From Taxawa tesnikishii (nom. ined.) (lineage: Eukaryota > Ascomycota > Dothideomycetes > Dothideales): 64,000 nucleotides of DNA. The notes beneath the pieces were generated by a model, which was not told the DNA's origin, made no database searches, and saw nothing but the letters and a program-made list of their open reading frames with translations. Below, in pieces: positions 1-11,300 of the stretch. Every line of letters begins with the position of its first letter. Within the stretch, counting starts at the first letter, position 1. Position numbers and translations under genes: made by a program. The stretch is from the NCBI GenBank assembly GCA_030247885.1, contig JAPDRO010000024.1, positions 1-64,000 of the forward strand, written 5' to 3'.

Positions 1-63
1 CCCTAACCCTAACCCTAACCCTAACCCTAACCCTAACCCTAACCCTAACCCTAACCCTAACCC
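1..63. repeat. Telomere repeat tract, CCCTAA x10
   Basis: Ten perfect head-to-tail CCCTAA units followed by CCC fill the first 63 bases. The G-rich strand TTAGGG therefore runs outward to the left, so this is a true chromosome end, or at least the assembled part of one. TTAGGG is the usual telomere unit of filamentous ascomycetes. The array is short because the window or assembly starts inside it. There are no variant units before it gives way to ACTC repeats. Confidence 0.97.
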
Positions 64-104
64 ACTCACTCACTCACTCACTCACTCACTCACTCACTCA
101 CTCT
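64..104. repeat. ACTC tetranucleotide tandem tract abutting the telomere
   Basis: About ten copies of the tetranucleotide ACTC (equivalently CACT) follow the last telomere unit without a spacer. Degenerate copies recur at about 118-140. The junction CCC-ACTC could have arisen by healing onto, or slippage from, a CCCTAA-like seed. No coding potential. Confidence 0.9.
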
Positions 105-1190
105 TATTCTTACTCATTCTTACTCTCACTCACTCACTCTCTTTTTCAATGTTTTTTCTCTTTCTACTTTATTTCTTTCTTTCTATTTTATCTCTCTACT
201 TCTTTTATTCTTCTTATATCTTATTACTCTACTACTTTATTACTTTACTACTCTATTACTCTACTATTCTATTACTCTACTATTTATTACTCTATTATTT
301 TATTACTTTACTACTTTACTACTTTATTATTTTATTACTTTATTACTATATTTTTATTACTTTCTTATTCTTTTTTAAATATTACTTTAACTCTACTAAT
401 TTATTATTCCATTCTTATATTACTATATCTCTATTACTTTACTCCTTATCTTTTACTATAAATCTCTTATTTTAACTTTTTTTCTTATTTCTTCTTTCTT
501 TTATTTTATCTCTTCTTATTTTCCTATTTTTTACTTTTATTCTATTTCTATATTATTATATCCCTATTACTTAAACTTTCTTTCTTTATTCCTTCCTTAT
601 TATAACTCTTATTTTCTAACTTACTTATTTTATTCCTTCTCTTTTTATTACCTTTTCTTTTTATTATCTTCTTTTTCTTTTATATTATCCTCCTTACTTT
701 ACTTTCCTTTACTTTTTTTCTCTTATTCTTAACTAATCTCCTTTTTCTTTTTATATTCCACTATTTTACTTTAATTTCTTTTACTTTACTATTAAATCTA
801 TTAGTTTTTCTTTTTCTTTCTTTTATCTTTTTTTATCTTAAGAGATATATCTTTTCTCTTTAAAATATTATACTTGTTATAGAGAGAAATATTACCTTTT
901 TTTTTGAAAATCCTATATAGAGAAATATTGTTCCTTTCTTTAAAACTTAGCTTTTCTATGATTATCGTCTTCTTCATTTATATACTTACTTTTTACCCTT
1001 ATTTATCTAAACCCTAACTCTTAGTTCTATATTATCCTATATAATCCCTAAGGTTTAAGAAGAACTTTATTATACTTTAGGATTCTTTCTTAACTTCTTT
1101 ATAACTTAGCTTAAGTCTATTTAACTAAGTTACTTTCCTTATCTATTAGACTTCTTCTTAACTACTCTAACTAACTTATTATTAGGCGTT
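105..1190. repeat. Pyrimidine-rich subtelomeric low-complexity tract
   Basis: More than a kilobase is built almost only of T, C and A on the plus strand, with G nearly absent over the first 800 bases. It contains irregular repeats of TATTACTC and TTTATTACTT-like words (clearest at 220-360). One telomere-like word, AACCCTAA, lies near 1010-1017. The open frame at 149-475 reads as a run of Leu, Tyr, Ile and Phe and is simply a product of the composition. I see no gene here. The strong strand bias differs from the RIP-degraded blocks further in, which are AT-rich on both strands. Confidence 0.85.
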
Positions 1191-1266
1191 TACTTTTTGT
1201 TAGGACTCTTCTTGCTTGTCGGAGCTAGTAAGGACCTAACGTATTTACCTCTTAAGCTATTATCTA

Positions 1267-1362
1267 TTTTTTCCTTCGCTACTTCTTCTGTTTTTTCCTT
1301 CACTACTTCTTCTGTTTTTTCCTTCACTACTTCTTCTGTTTTTTCCTTCACTACTTCTTCTG
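1267..1362. repeat. 24-bp minisatellite, four copies
   Basis: Four tandem 24-bp units lie just downstream of the helicase stop codon; the left-most has one base different, and a partial fifth unit follows. The unit length is a multiple of three. On the plus strand it reads as the repeated octapeptide FSFTTSSV, within an open frame at 1197-1424. On the minus strand it reads TEEVVKEK, four copies continuing into a short Lys-rich tail that ends near 1195. The minus-strand reading has the charge pattern of a coiled coil and lies just past the helicase stop, so it could be a lost or alternatively spliced C-terminal tail of that gene. This is inference. Confidence 0.8.
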
Positions 1363-1409
1363 TTTTTTCTTATAGGTCGTTGCTATTAGTTGTCTCTGAC
1401 CTCGCTATC

Positions 1410-4400
1410 TTAGAACGACAATAAAGCCTTTGCCGCTACTCTGACTCCCTGTACCGCCATTCCGCCTCCAAATCTTGTCTCCTCTCCCAACCAGTCAAAG
1501 AAATCCTCCACCCCGGCGAATCTGCGCCGGAAGTGGTCCTCTAGCCATCTGGCTCCTCCGGCGCTCACGAATATCCCGTAACAGAGCGGCAGGACCACGT
1601 CTCCGTGCTCACACGCTTCTTCCTTACTGGTCTTGCTGAGCTCAGCCCTTTGGCAGATGGACTGAGGGTTTAGGCACCAGAAGCAGCTCGTGTACGGACG
1701 CAACCACTTTCGTCCGCGTGTCTCGTGCCGCTGCCGTACTCGACTGCGCTCGTGAAACACCTCATGCCGCCGGGCACACTTGGAGAACTCGTGCTTCCAT
1801 TCCTCGTCCATCGCACGGCAGAGCAAGCATGTCCGCGCACGCTGGCCAGGTCCAGACGGTAGTTGACAAGTTCGGAGTGAGCCTGCAGCCGCTCTTGCTG
1901 GATGAGATCGAGTCCGGTGTGGGCGGTCTGCCGTCTTGTCGCGTCCGAGGCTGCGATTGGATCCTCGTGAGCCGCTTTGCAGACGTCGCAAGCCACGTCT
2001 TCCGGCATGCACCACCTTCGGTGCTGAGCGAGATCGAGGTGTTCGCTCAGCGAAGTTCGGAAACATTGCTCGCCTCGTAAGTACTTGTGCACGGCCTGCT
2101 TGTCCCGTCGCTTGCGAAGTGACACGTCGTCCCTGCAGCTGCCCGTCTGCTCCGAACCGACGTCGACGTCGTCTTCGAGCTGTGCCTGCCACGTCGCCGG
2201 CAGGAGAACCATCGAGTACGCCTCCATCCCGTCGCGGCCGGCCCGACCCGACTCCTGCGCGAAGGTGACCAACGAGTCCGGCTCCTACGTTCATGACCAG
2301 ACGTACATGAGCGTGGTCGAAGCCTTCGGCAAGAGCGGTCGTGGCAACGAGATACGGGCGGTCGGAGGTATGGATCCAGCGATCAACGATGAGCTTCTTC
2401 TGTTCCGGCGTTCCGCTCTTTGCGGTGTATGCAGCACAACCAAGCAGTTGGCACAGGCTGTCCGCGTCCTCACACGTTCGGACGTATAGGACGATCTTGT
2501 CACGGGAATGATCGAACAGGTCGGAGTCGCGCCACGCGTCTTGCGCTTCGACCGCACTCTGCTCCAGAAGGCTGCCTTTGCGAGGGTCTGCCCTGCGGAC
2601 CATGTAGAATATGTTGGGTCGGTTGCTCGATGCTCTGATGGTTGTCGGACGGTAGAGGTAGTTGCGCTCCTCAAACTCCTCTTTCATGGACGGAGGCAGT
2701 GTGGCTGTCAGGTAGACAAACTGCGTCCTGAGATTGCGGACCGCAGTAAGGTCGACGATGCTCGATCGGTAGTCAACGGCAGTCACCGTCAGGTGGCATT
2801 CGTCGATCACGATTCGATCGAGTTTCTGCTGGACGATCAGGCTTCGTGCGTATTTCGTGAAGTGTGTTGTGGCCGCAGCCTCAACGCTGACGATTATCAG
2901 CGATGCTTCTCGACTTTCTCCCGGCAACCATTCGAGGTGAGCGATGTTCAGTTCCCGTATCCGCCGAAGCAGGTCTGCCCGAAGGGATACGAGCGGCACG
3001 ATGAGGATGGTGATCCCGGCATCAGGCAGCGTACACGGCAACATGAAGGACAGGCTCTTTCCGGCTCCGGTTGGCAAGATGGCCACCACCTGCTCCGTCC
3101 ACGACATGATCGTGGTGAGGGTCTGTTCCTGCTCCCTCGATTTCCACATCATTCTCTGGTTGCCGTAGAGCTTTCTGAGCCCTTCCAGCAGAGCCTCTGC
3201 CGACCACGGTTTGCGGGGCCGATAGACACCCTTGGCAAGTCGTTCCTTCAGTCGACACTCTTCTCCGTCCCTCTTTCGCTTCTTGCCTTTTAGCATCGTC
3301 TCCACTCCCAGAAGTCCTGCCACAACGTTGACGCGCGAAGTCCCATTCGGATCAGCCCGTCCCACACGTTGCCGAAGGTCGCTCCCGTCTGATTGGCATA
3401 CGCCCTGTTGACCGTGCGTGTCTTGTGGTTGCGCTGTCTCGTCATCGCTCGGATATCCTCCTCCATCTCCTCGGCGTCCTCGTCGTCTTCGTTGACTTCG
3501 AAGCAGCCTATGTTGCTCGCAAACTTGGTCTTGACGATGGCCACGCTCATCTGGCGCCAGTTGGAAACGTGAAGCCGGGGTGTGCACGCCCGAGCACTGG
3601 CTTCCTCCAGACAACGACTCAACCGTCCTTCGCCCCACACCTTTCCGTCTTTCTCCCACAAGAACGAGGAGAGCAGTGCCTTTGGTGATTGCTGCCGCAG
3701 AAAGACCTGTCGTAGCGGCACGACATAGACGAGGTAATCCAGCAACAGGTCGCCCACCGGATTGGCGAGAAACCGGATGTTTTCCTTGTACCTGCCCGTC
3801 TGCTGCTGACCTTTGTGGTATTTGACATGTATCATGACACGATCGTGGCGGAGTGTGATGGATCGTCGTCGTTGCGTGTTCCGCCAGGTCATGGAGAAGA
3901 ACTCGCTTTCGCGGATGGGCTGACCGCCACTGATGTGAACGAGGACACACAAGCGTTTCAAGAACTCCTGCACAGTTGCCTCGTAGCCGGCTAGCGCACT
4001 GTCCCTCCAAACGAAGCCGCTCGCTGATCGACGGTCTTGCTGAAGGAAAAGGCGGCACAGTTGCTCGGAACGCTCAACGGCGGCCAACAGAGCTTTGTCC
4101 GTCCCCTCAGCAGGAGAGCGTTGTCACGATGCTGGATCAAGCTCCAGCCGACGGTATCGACGTTGCCGCTATCTCTAAGCGCCCAAGACTGCATGCGGCG
4201 TAGGTCCTTCTGACCCAGCAGCAAGTCGTCGTACAGTAGCCGTTCGCACTCACGGTATTCGGAGAGCAGTAGCGTGGGGATCTGGTCCATACGCAGCTCT
4301 GTATCTTCGTATGTCAGGACCTGTTCGCTTTCGTCCCAACAGGCCTCATGATCACCCACGCTGTCCTTCGAGATGCGAAACAGCAACAGGCGCCAGCGGA

Positions 4401-5840
4401 GTATCTCCCCCATCGGCGTCTCGGCCGTCTGCTGCAGATAACTCTCACAGCATTCCTTGACGAGCGCGAGCGTTTCTCCCCACCCTGCCGCTCTTTGCGA
4501 GCACAGTCATAGAAGATCAGCAGCTGCGCGACCCATATCATCGCAGACAGACTGCTGTTGAAGTTGCCGGGTTCCATCCAGCCTTGCGTAGACGGCTTGA
4601 TGCTTAGCATCGCGCAGAAGCTCACTATTGGCGAGCGGTACCGTCGGGCTCCGGTAGTGTGACGGATAACGAGCATCCATAACTCAACCAGCCCATCTCT
4701 CAGTTGGCCCTTGATCCCTTCACCCGTGCCCGTCGCTCCCCGTTCTGCTAACCGACGGAGGTTATGCCACACCACCCTTTGCTTGTCCGTCGGTTCGATC
4801 ACGTCCTCTGGCCGGATCGTCTCCTCCGAGTCAGCACTGAAGTGGTACTCGTCACAGATCGCCACTCGCTCCAGGTACGACAGGAACTGTGACGCCAGCT
4901 TGAAGTAGACCTTGAGCGTGCCGGGCTCCTTGTAAGGATCGAACGGCCGAACCTTCCCAATCGACTCGACCTGCGACGACTGGAACCGACTGAGAACGAC
5001 GCGACATGGCCAAGTGAGCATACAGTCGGGTCCGTCGAAACACCAGCCGTGCGCCTCCCTGAGCACGTCCTCCATCGCATCGACGATCGTCCGCAGAGGA
5101 CATCCTTCGTCTCGCGAGGGCACGGCGATCGCTGCTCGGATCTCGTCTTTCTTCAAGCCGCAGACATGGTCGACGATGCCGGTCTCTCTGAGCCATGGTA
5201 CCACGGTAGAACGATGCTCGTCGAATCCGCGGACACGGTTGGCCGCAGATGCGGCGTCGCGCTCTGCCTGAAGGATGTCTTCTTCTTGCGTCCGGAAGAA
5301 GTCACGCTGGTGACCGGCTCGCCTCCGACCGCAAATCTCCAGGTCCGCTACTTGGACCTCGAAGTACCTCTGCCAGCTTCCGACCTTGAAGAAACGCTGA
5401 CAGGCGCGGTCGCAAGACCACAGCTTGTTGTGGGTATGGACCTGCTTCAAACGAGCATCGCCGCCTCGCTTCTGTCCGTTGACCCAGCCGTGTTGCCGCT
5501 CACAATGATCTTGCATGCCACGCGGAGTGCGGCATATATAGGGACAAAGCCTGCCTTCGCCATCTTTCCCGCCACACTTCAAGCCGTCGAAGTACACCGG
5601 AAGTCCCGTTACGGGAGGCTCTGTTGCTGCTGGATAGATGACATCTGCCTCGACTTGCGCAAGTTCGGTAAAAGACCCGACTTTGGCAATAATGTCCCGC
5701 CGTTGTTGTAAGCTGAGACGCTTGTGATGCACACGAAGATGTTTGGCGAGCTGCGAAGGTACGACTGCATACTGACAATGGATGCAAACAAGGATGCGGT
5801 GCTGGGCGACTACTTGGAAGAGACGATGAAAATCATCCAT
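1410..5840 (-). CDS. Telomere-linked RecQ-type helicase with OrsD-like N-terminal region
   Basis: The predicted protein is about 1,480 residues, starting MDDFHRLFQ. Near residues 18-39 is a C2H2-like finger (CIHC, then HLRVHH) as in OrsD/DUF3505-type regions of fungal subtelomeric helicases. The second half is a RecQ helicase: Walker A TGAGKS (about 3060), DECH box IDECH (about 2800), TATLP (about 2680), and motif VI QESGRAGRDG (about 2250). A C-terminal Cys-rich segment (CLLC, CFWC) follows. Position next to the telomere is typical of TLH genes of fungi, which have been linked to telomere maintenance without telomerase. The frame changes about five times (near 4480, 4100, 3310, 2290 and 1800-1850). 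At 4480, 4100 and 3310 a single missing base in a short run restores the family-like reading, so assembly error is at least as likely as decay. No intron fits these junctions. Confidence 0.85.
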
Positions 5841-6300
5841 CTGAGTCTTGGCTTGCCTTCACGGCTGCCATACTTGCGAGGCCAGACATAGCTATATTAC
5901 CTTTCTAAGGATTTAAAGGATCCATGTGATGCTCAGGATCAATTGTTTAGAGCGTACTGATCACGTCGCATAGACACAGGGCTGGTCTTTGTTTGGAGAG
6001 GCCGCCCTGCGAAAATGCGGGAGTGGCCTATGCACAAGGCGCCTCATCTTTTTCCTTTTAAGACCGCCGCCCTTGATGTTCCATGTATATGGCATATATA
6101 TGAGTGGTGTTTGGCATGCAGAGAGAATAACCTTATGACAGTATAGTGTGTGGGTTTCGAGAAGGTTGGGGCTCGGGAAGGCAAACGAATCGTGGTCAAC
6201 AGGTGCAAACGAATCGTGGTCGTTCCTCTAACCCTTAGGGTTATAGCCCACGCAAAAGCAAACGAATCGTGGCCATTCGTTTGACTTCTACGAGTAGGTA
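5841..6300. other. Non-coding spacer between helicase and AT-rich block
   Basis: This stretch has normal base composition and no open frame of note. It would hold the promoter of the minus-strand helicase. Its inner end carries the repeated 17-bp motif and the telomere-like palindrome described separately. AT-rich RIP-type sequence begins at about 6290-6310. Confidence 0.6.
6181..6283. repeat. Triple 17-bp motif with inverted repeat and telomere-like palindrome
   Basis: The word GCAAACGAATCGTGG followed by TC or CC occurs three times, at 6181-6197, 6204-6220 and 6258-6274. The third copy continues into the exact inverted complement of its own start: CAAACGAAT and ATTCGTTTG form a 9-bp inverted repeat with a 7-base centre (about 6259-6283). 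Between copies two and three lies TAACCCTTAGGGTTA (6229-6243), two telomere units meeting head to head. I know no family for this arrangement; it may be a transposon end, a protein-binding array or a fusion scar. Confidence 0.7.
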
Positions 6301-8300
6301 GATATAAGGAGTAGAGTTACGTAATATAAAGTTACGTAGTAGTACTTAGCTATTTAGGCGGTAGTAGGGAAGCGAAAGTTACTTTATTATAATAGTCTTA
6401 AAGTTAATTTTAAGCTTAGAAGCTTTATTAAATAAGAACTCTCTTATACGTATAATTAACTACTCCCTATTAAGAACTCTAATATAGTATTTAGCTTTCT
6501 AATAGAGTCAAAAAAGTATACTTTATAAAATACTTCCTCGTCCTTATTAATAGTACGAAGTACCTTCTTTATTAAGTTAGTAATATTAGGATTTAATATC
6601 TTACTTAAAAGTTAATCGATCTCCCTTTAAAGAACTTTATATTTCCTACTAATTTAGTAACTATAGCTACTTTTCTTTTTAAAGCTATTTCCTTTATATT
6701 TTCTTCTTTATATTTCTCTTCCTTTTCCTTCGAATTAGATAAAATAAGATCTTTAAGTATCTTATCGTCGTTTATATTCTTACGGAGATTATTACTAAGG
6801 TTGCGAGTATTTTATTTGTCGAGATTATTATATAAATTAATAAGAGTATTTAGATCCTAGTTAAGAAGTATATTAACTATTATCTTACGCTTACGTTCCT
6901 TTACTTTCTCTTCTTTAATCTTACGTCTTATTCCTTCTAAAAGTAACGAAAGGGGAAAGCTTTCTAGTATAAGTATATTCGTATTATTAATATTTATAAG
7001 TAGAGTTTTAGCATAGCTACTATATAATAGTTTAGTATTAGTAACTTTATAAACTTCTCCTTACTTATTAATAGTATATCCTAGTATAGTTAGGTACTCG
7101 TATTCTCCTTAGTTAAGTAGTAAATATCTCTTAAAGTACTCTTTAATATTTTCTAAGTCCTTAGGCTAAAATAGTTAACTCTTCTTAGAACCTTTACTTC
7201 TAGTATAATTGCGATATATATACTTATAAAGGAACGTATAAACTACTTACTTTATAGTAAACTCTTTTCTAGTTAGTCGTCTTATTTTAAAGAGGATTAT
7301 ACTACTAAGGTTAAACTAAAAGATATTTATATTTTTCGTAATTTACTATAAGTTATAAAGAGTTCTCTTAGCTTTTACTTACTTATCTCTTCTATTAAGA
7401 AGAAGTCTTTTTAATTAGATAGTATCTTCGAAGTCTTCTTAAAAGTTTAGTTTAAAGGTTATTTTTTCCTATAGTAGTCTTATAATAGTAAGAACTAGTA
7501 TTTACTAAGTCTTTCTTCTTCTTAGAAGATTTTATTACTTAAGTTAAGGGCTACGTAGTAGTATTCGTCGTTATTACTAATCCTCTTTACTTCTTTAAAT
7601 ACTTAGTAAAATAACTCGGAAATTAAGACGATAAAGTTATTAGCTTTAGTAGTACTAATAACTTAATAGCTAAGTAAGTTAAGTTACGATATAATAAGTC
7701 GTAAGTATAGTTAGACTTTAGTAAGTATATAGTAAGGAAATATTATCTTTTAGTAAGTTTCTAAGGTATTTATAACTACCGTACTTACGAATTATAGTAG
7801 CGTTATTAGTAGTAACTTTAGGGCGTAGTTTCTAGAGAATTTATAGTCTAATATATAAATTTAAAAGTTTATTACGTATTTTACTTTCTTAAAGGGAAAT
7901 ATAGCTAATATTTAGAGATTTTAGTTTTAAAAGAATCCTTCCTTTTACTTCTTCCTTACTATTCCTTATTACTACTATTAATTAATCCTTTTAACTTATA
8001 GCATAAAAGGAATATCTTTTTATATAAATATAAACTTCTTATCTTACGAGCTTTACGCTTTTATTTAGTACTAAGATAAGACTATAATCTTAGTAAAAAG
8101 TAATAAAGACTTATTACGAAAAGGAAAAGTATAAGAATAGCTAGGAAACTAATAATAAAAGAAATTATTAAGAGAGTTAATAAAGGAAATTATCTAAGGA
8201 AATAAATAGAAAGATTATTAAAATAATATAGAAATATACTTCCTTTCCTTTATAAGTCTATTCCTAGACTTAAGTTTTTATATAACTCTTAAAGCTATAT
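6300..8300. repeat. AT-rich RIP-degraded sequence, origin not recognised
   Basis: The composition changes abruptly to A/T-rich DNA dominated by TA steps, with CA/TG steps nearly absent. This is the footprint of RIP on repeats. All frames are closed at short distance. I could not assign it to an element; it may be part of, or adjacent to, the Ty3/gypsy fossil that follows. No terminal repeat pair was found by eye. Confidence 0.6.
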
Positions 8301-11300
8301 AAAACCTAGCCTACTAGCTAGCTAGCTACTTTATATAATCCTCGTACTATAATAAATCGAATCCTTATAGTACGCTAACGATTACCTTTAAGCCTATATT
8401 TTTAACGTTTATAAGTAATTTGTCCTTTAGTTCCTCGTCCTATAAATTAATTTCTAATCCTTTATCCTTAAGTAAAGGTATGCCGCCTTTAGTAGCTACT
8501 AACTAATCTTATAGCTATTTAGGTATAGTTAGGAAGATAGGCTAAATCTACGACTTTAACTAATTTCGAGTATAAGTCCCCTTTATTTTAATACTATCTA
8601 AGGTTTCTAGTACGTAGGTACTTATAAGAGTAACGCTTTTAATCTTAAAAGGACTATACTATTAAAATAGTAGCTTATCTTTTCGGATTTTCTTTTATTC
8701 TATATTATAGATAAGGACTTCTTATTTAATATTTAGCTATTTAAACGTAGTATTCTTTCGATTATTAAACTCCTTTACGTTTTACTCTTATATTTACCGC
8801 TAGTATAATAGTATATCTTCTAAAACTTTATCTTAGTATACTAACTACTATACGCGTATAGTTACTAGATTTATAGTTATTCTAATAGTACTTTAGTTTA
8901 GTACTTACTATAATAGGAATTTTAGTTTAATTAGAAGAATAATATCTCTTCTATATAGGATTTATACTAGGGATATATTAATAGATCGCCTTAGCGTAAT
9001 CCGGTCTACTTATAAGGTTTCTAGTAACTATACGTCCTAAGGCTTACTAAACTCGAAAGTAAGCTTTAATAAGTAGTTAATAAGGTTCGAATGTCCGCGT
9101 TTTATTAATCTATTACCTTTAAGATAATAAGCGAAAGTAATAATCTTCCGAATTTTATACTATATAACTAATATAAATATATAGCCGAAGTTCTTAGATT
9201 TTCTATTACTAATTAGTTTAGCGAAGTACTTATATTTATAAATAACGTCCTTATAAAGGAATCTTATAATAGTCTAGTTATTAAGCTTACGTAACGCTTT
9301 AGCCTCTAGTTACCTTAATACTAATTCTCTAGTAATAACAAGGTATTCCTTATTACTAGACGTAAGTATAGAAATAATATTTACTAACTATACTTCTCTA
9401 AGGACTTACTAGTAAACTAGATATAATTCCTTTATATCCTTATAGTTAGTACGTATTTAATACTCTAGGTAGTTCGTATAATATCTAGAAATATCTTTAA
9501 AGGTATTATTCTACTAGTAATAGTTAGCGACCTTTTTATAAGTAGCCTCTTATTCTTAGTAACTACTTTTATTATATAGGCTTTAAATAATCTCTCGCCT
9601 CTAATCCTTACTATTAATTACTTACTATAGTAGTATATTCCTAGTATTTCTCTAAAATAGATACTAACTACAAACTAGATAGTTAAGTACTTCTTTCTTA
9701 AATACGTAAAATTCCTTAAGATTTATAGTTATAGGCTTTTTAAAGTCGTAAGGTATTTCGCTATTTTCTAAGATTTCTCTAAGTAACTTTTTACTAACAA
9801 TATTCTAATAGTAGCTACTATAGTTATAGGGTATATTTTAATACTTCCGTTAACTATAATAGTATATATAAAAGTAGTAAATAAATCTACGTTAATAACT
9901 TTATTAATATCTTACTCGTTTAATATATTATTATTATTCGAAGGATAGTAAGGTCTCCGAGATAGCGTATTTATAGTAGTATATTTAGTACTAAGTATAT
10001 ATTAAACCTCGAATATAAATAGTCGTATCTAGGCTACTTATTAAGCTATAATAAAACTAGGAAGATTCGAGGACGATTTATTAAGCTACGCTACTAGCGT
10101 TTTAGTATTAACTTTTAAGATAAAGAATACGCTATATAAATACGAGCGTACTTTCTTTAGGGCCTTAAGTACTCCTCTATATTCGCGTTTTTTAGTATTA
10201 TAACTAGATTTCGTAGTTATTTAGAGGCTACTTTTGTATTATACTAAATACTATCTCTTCTTATTATTTCTAGCTAACTATATTAGTATAGTTCCCTATT
10301 TATAAAGGCTAGAATCTACGGCTAAAATAATAGATTCTACTCCTTTAGTATAATTAATAGACTTTAGTACTAGAGTATTAGTAAACTTTGCCTTTAGTAA
10401 CTTAACTACTTATTTAACTAGTTCTTCGAAGGAAAATACTACGTCTTTTATATAAGTTCGTATAGTAGTATTACTATATATATAAAGTTTTTACCTAGAG
10501 ATAATAGTATAAGCTTAAGCTAAGAAATACCCGAATATTTATAATATTCTTAAATTTATCTTATTTTAAGATCTTAATAACCTTAATAGTATCTAAATAT
10601 TTACTTTCTAAGTCGTAAATATAGCTAATAATCTTAATTCCGAATATATAAAATTAGGATTTTCCTTTAGTAATAATATAACTAGTACGTTCTAGATTCG
10701 TAAGAATACTATCTAGTTAATAAATATACTTTAGAATATATTTCCGAATACTAAGTACTACTTTTACGTTTCCTTCTTTATTAACTAGGCCTTTAATACT
10801 AATATTATTTAGAAATAGTAATACTACGTACGAAATATACGCTTCTAGGATTTTAGTAATAATTCTTACGAACTATACTACTAAGTTAGTAGCTCCTTAA
10901 AGTAGCGTCGTTTATCTTAGTAGTCCTAAAGGAGTTATAAATCCTATTATATCTCTATATTTTATAGTAAGTTCTATTTAATCGTATTTAGAGAAGAAGT
11001 TAATAAGAAATATTATTACGAGTCCTATAAATTACTCGCTAAATTTATTTAGATTTAAAGGTAAATTTCTATTATAGATAGTAATATAGTTAATATTTAT
11101 AGTTATATTAACGATACGGAACTTATTTTACTTCTTCTTAGTAATAAGAAACTATAGATTCTAATATAGGCTATAATAGTATTTTAGTAATCTTACCTTT
11201 AGTTATTCCTATAGTATCTCTATAATCTTAGGGATTATTACTTTAAGTATAAGGAACCTTAGAGCTTACTATACCTTATAGAGTATTATCCTAATCTCCT

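Noticed and set aside
149-475. Open frame of 108 codons made of Leu, Tyr, Ile and Phe next to the telomere
   Set aside because: It is a by-product of the T/A/C-only composition; no codon structure, no varied residues and no plausible promoter.
1410-4058. A single 882-codon open frame as the helicase protein
   Set aside because: Only its middle and its last part match helicase features. Its first third and the stretch after the GAGL residues are Arg/Pro-rich out-of-frame readings; the true protein changes frame and begins at 5840.
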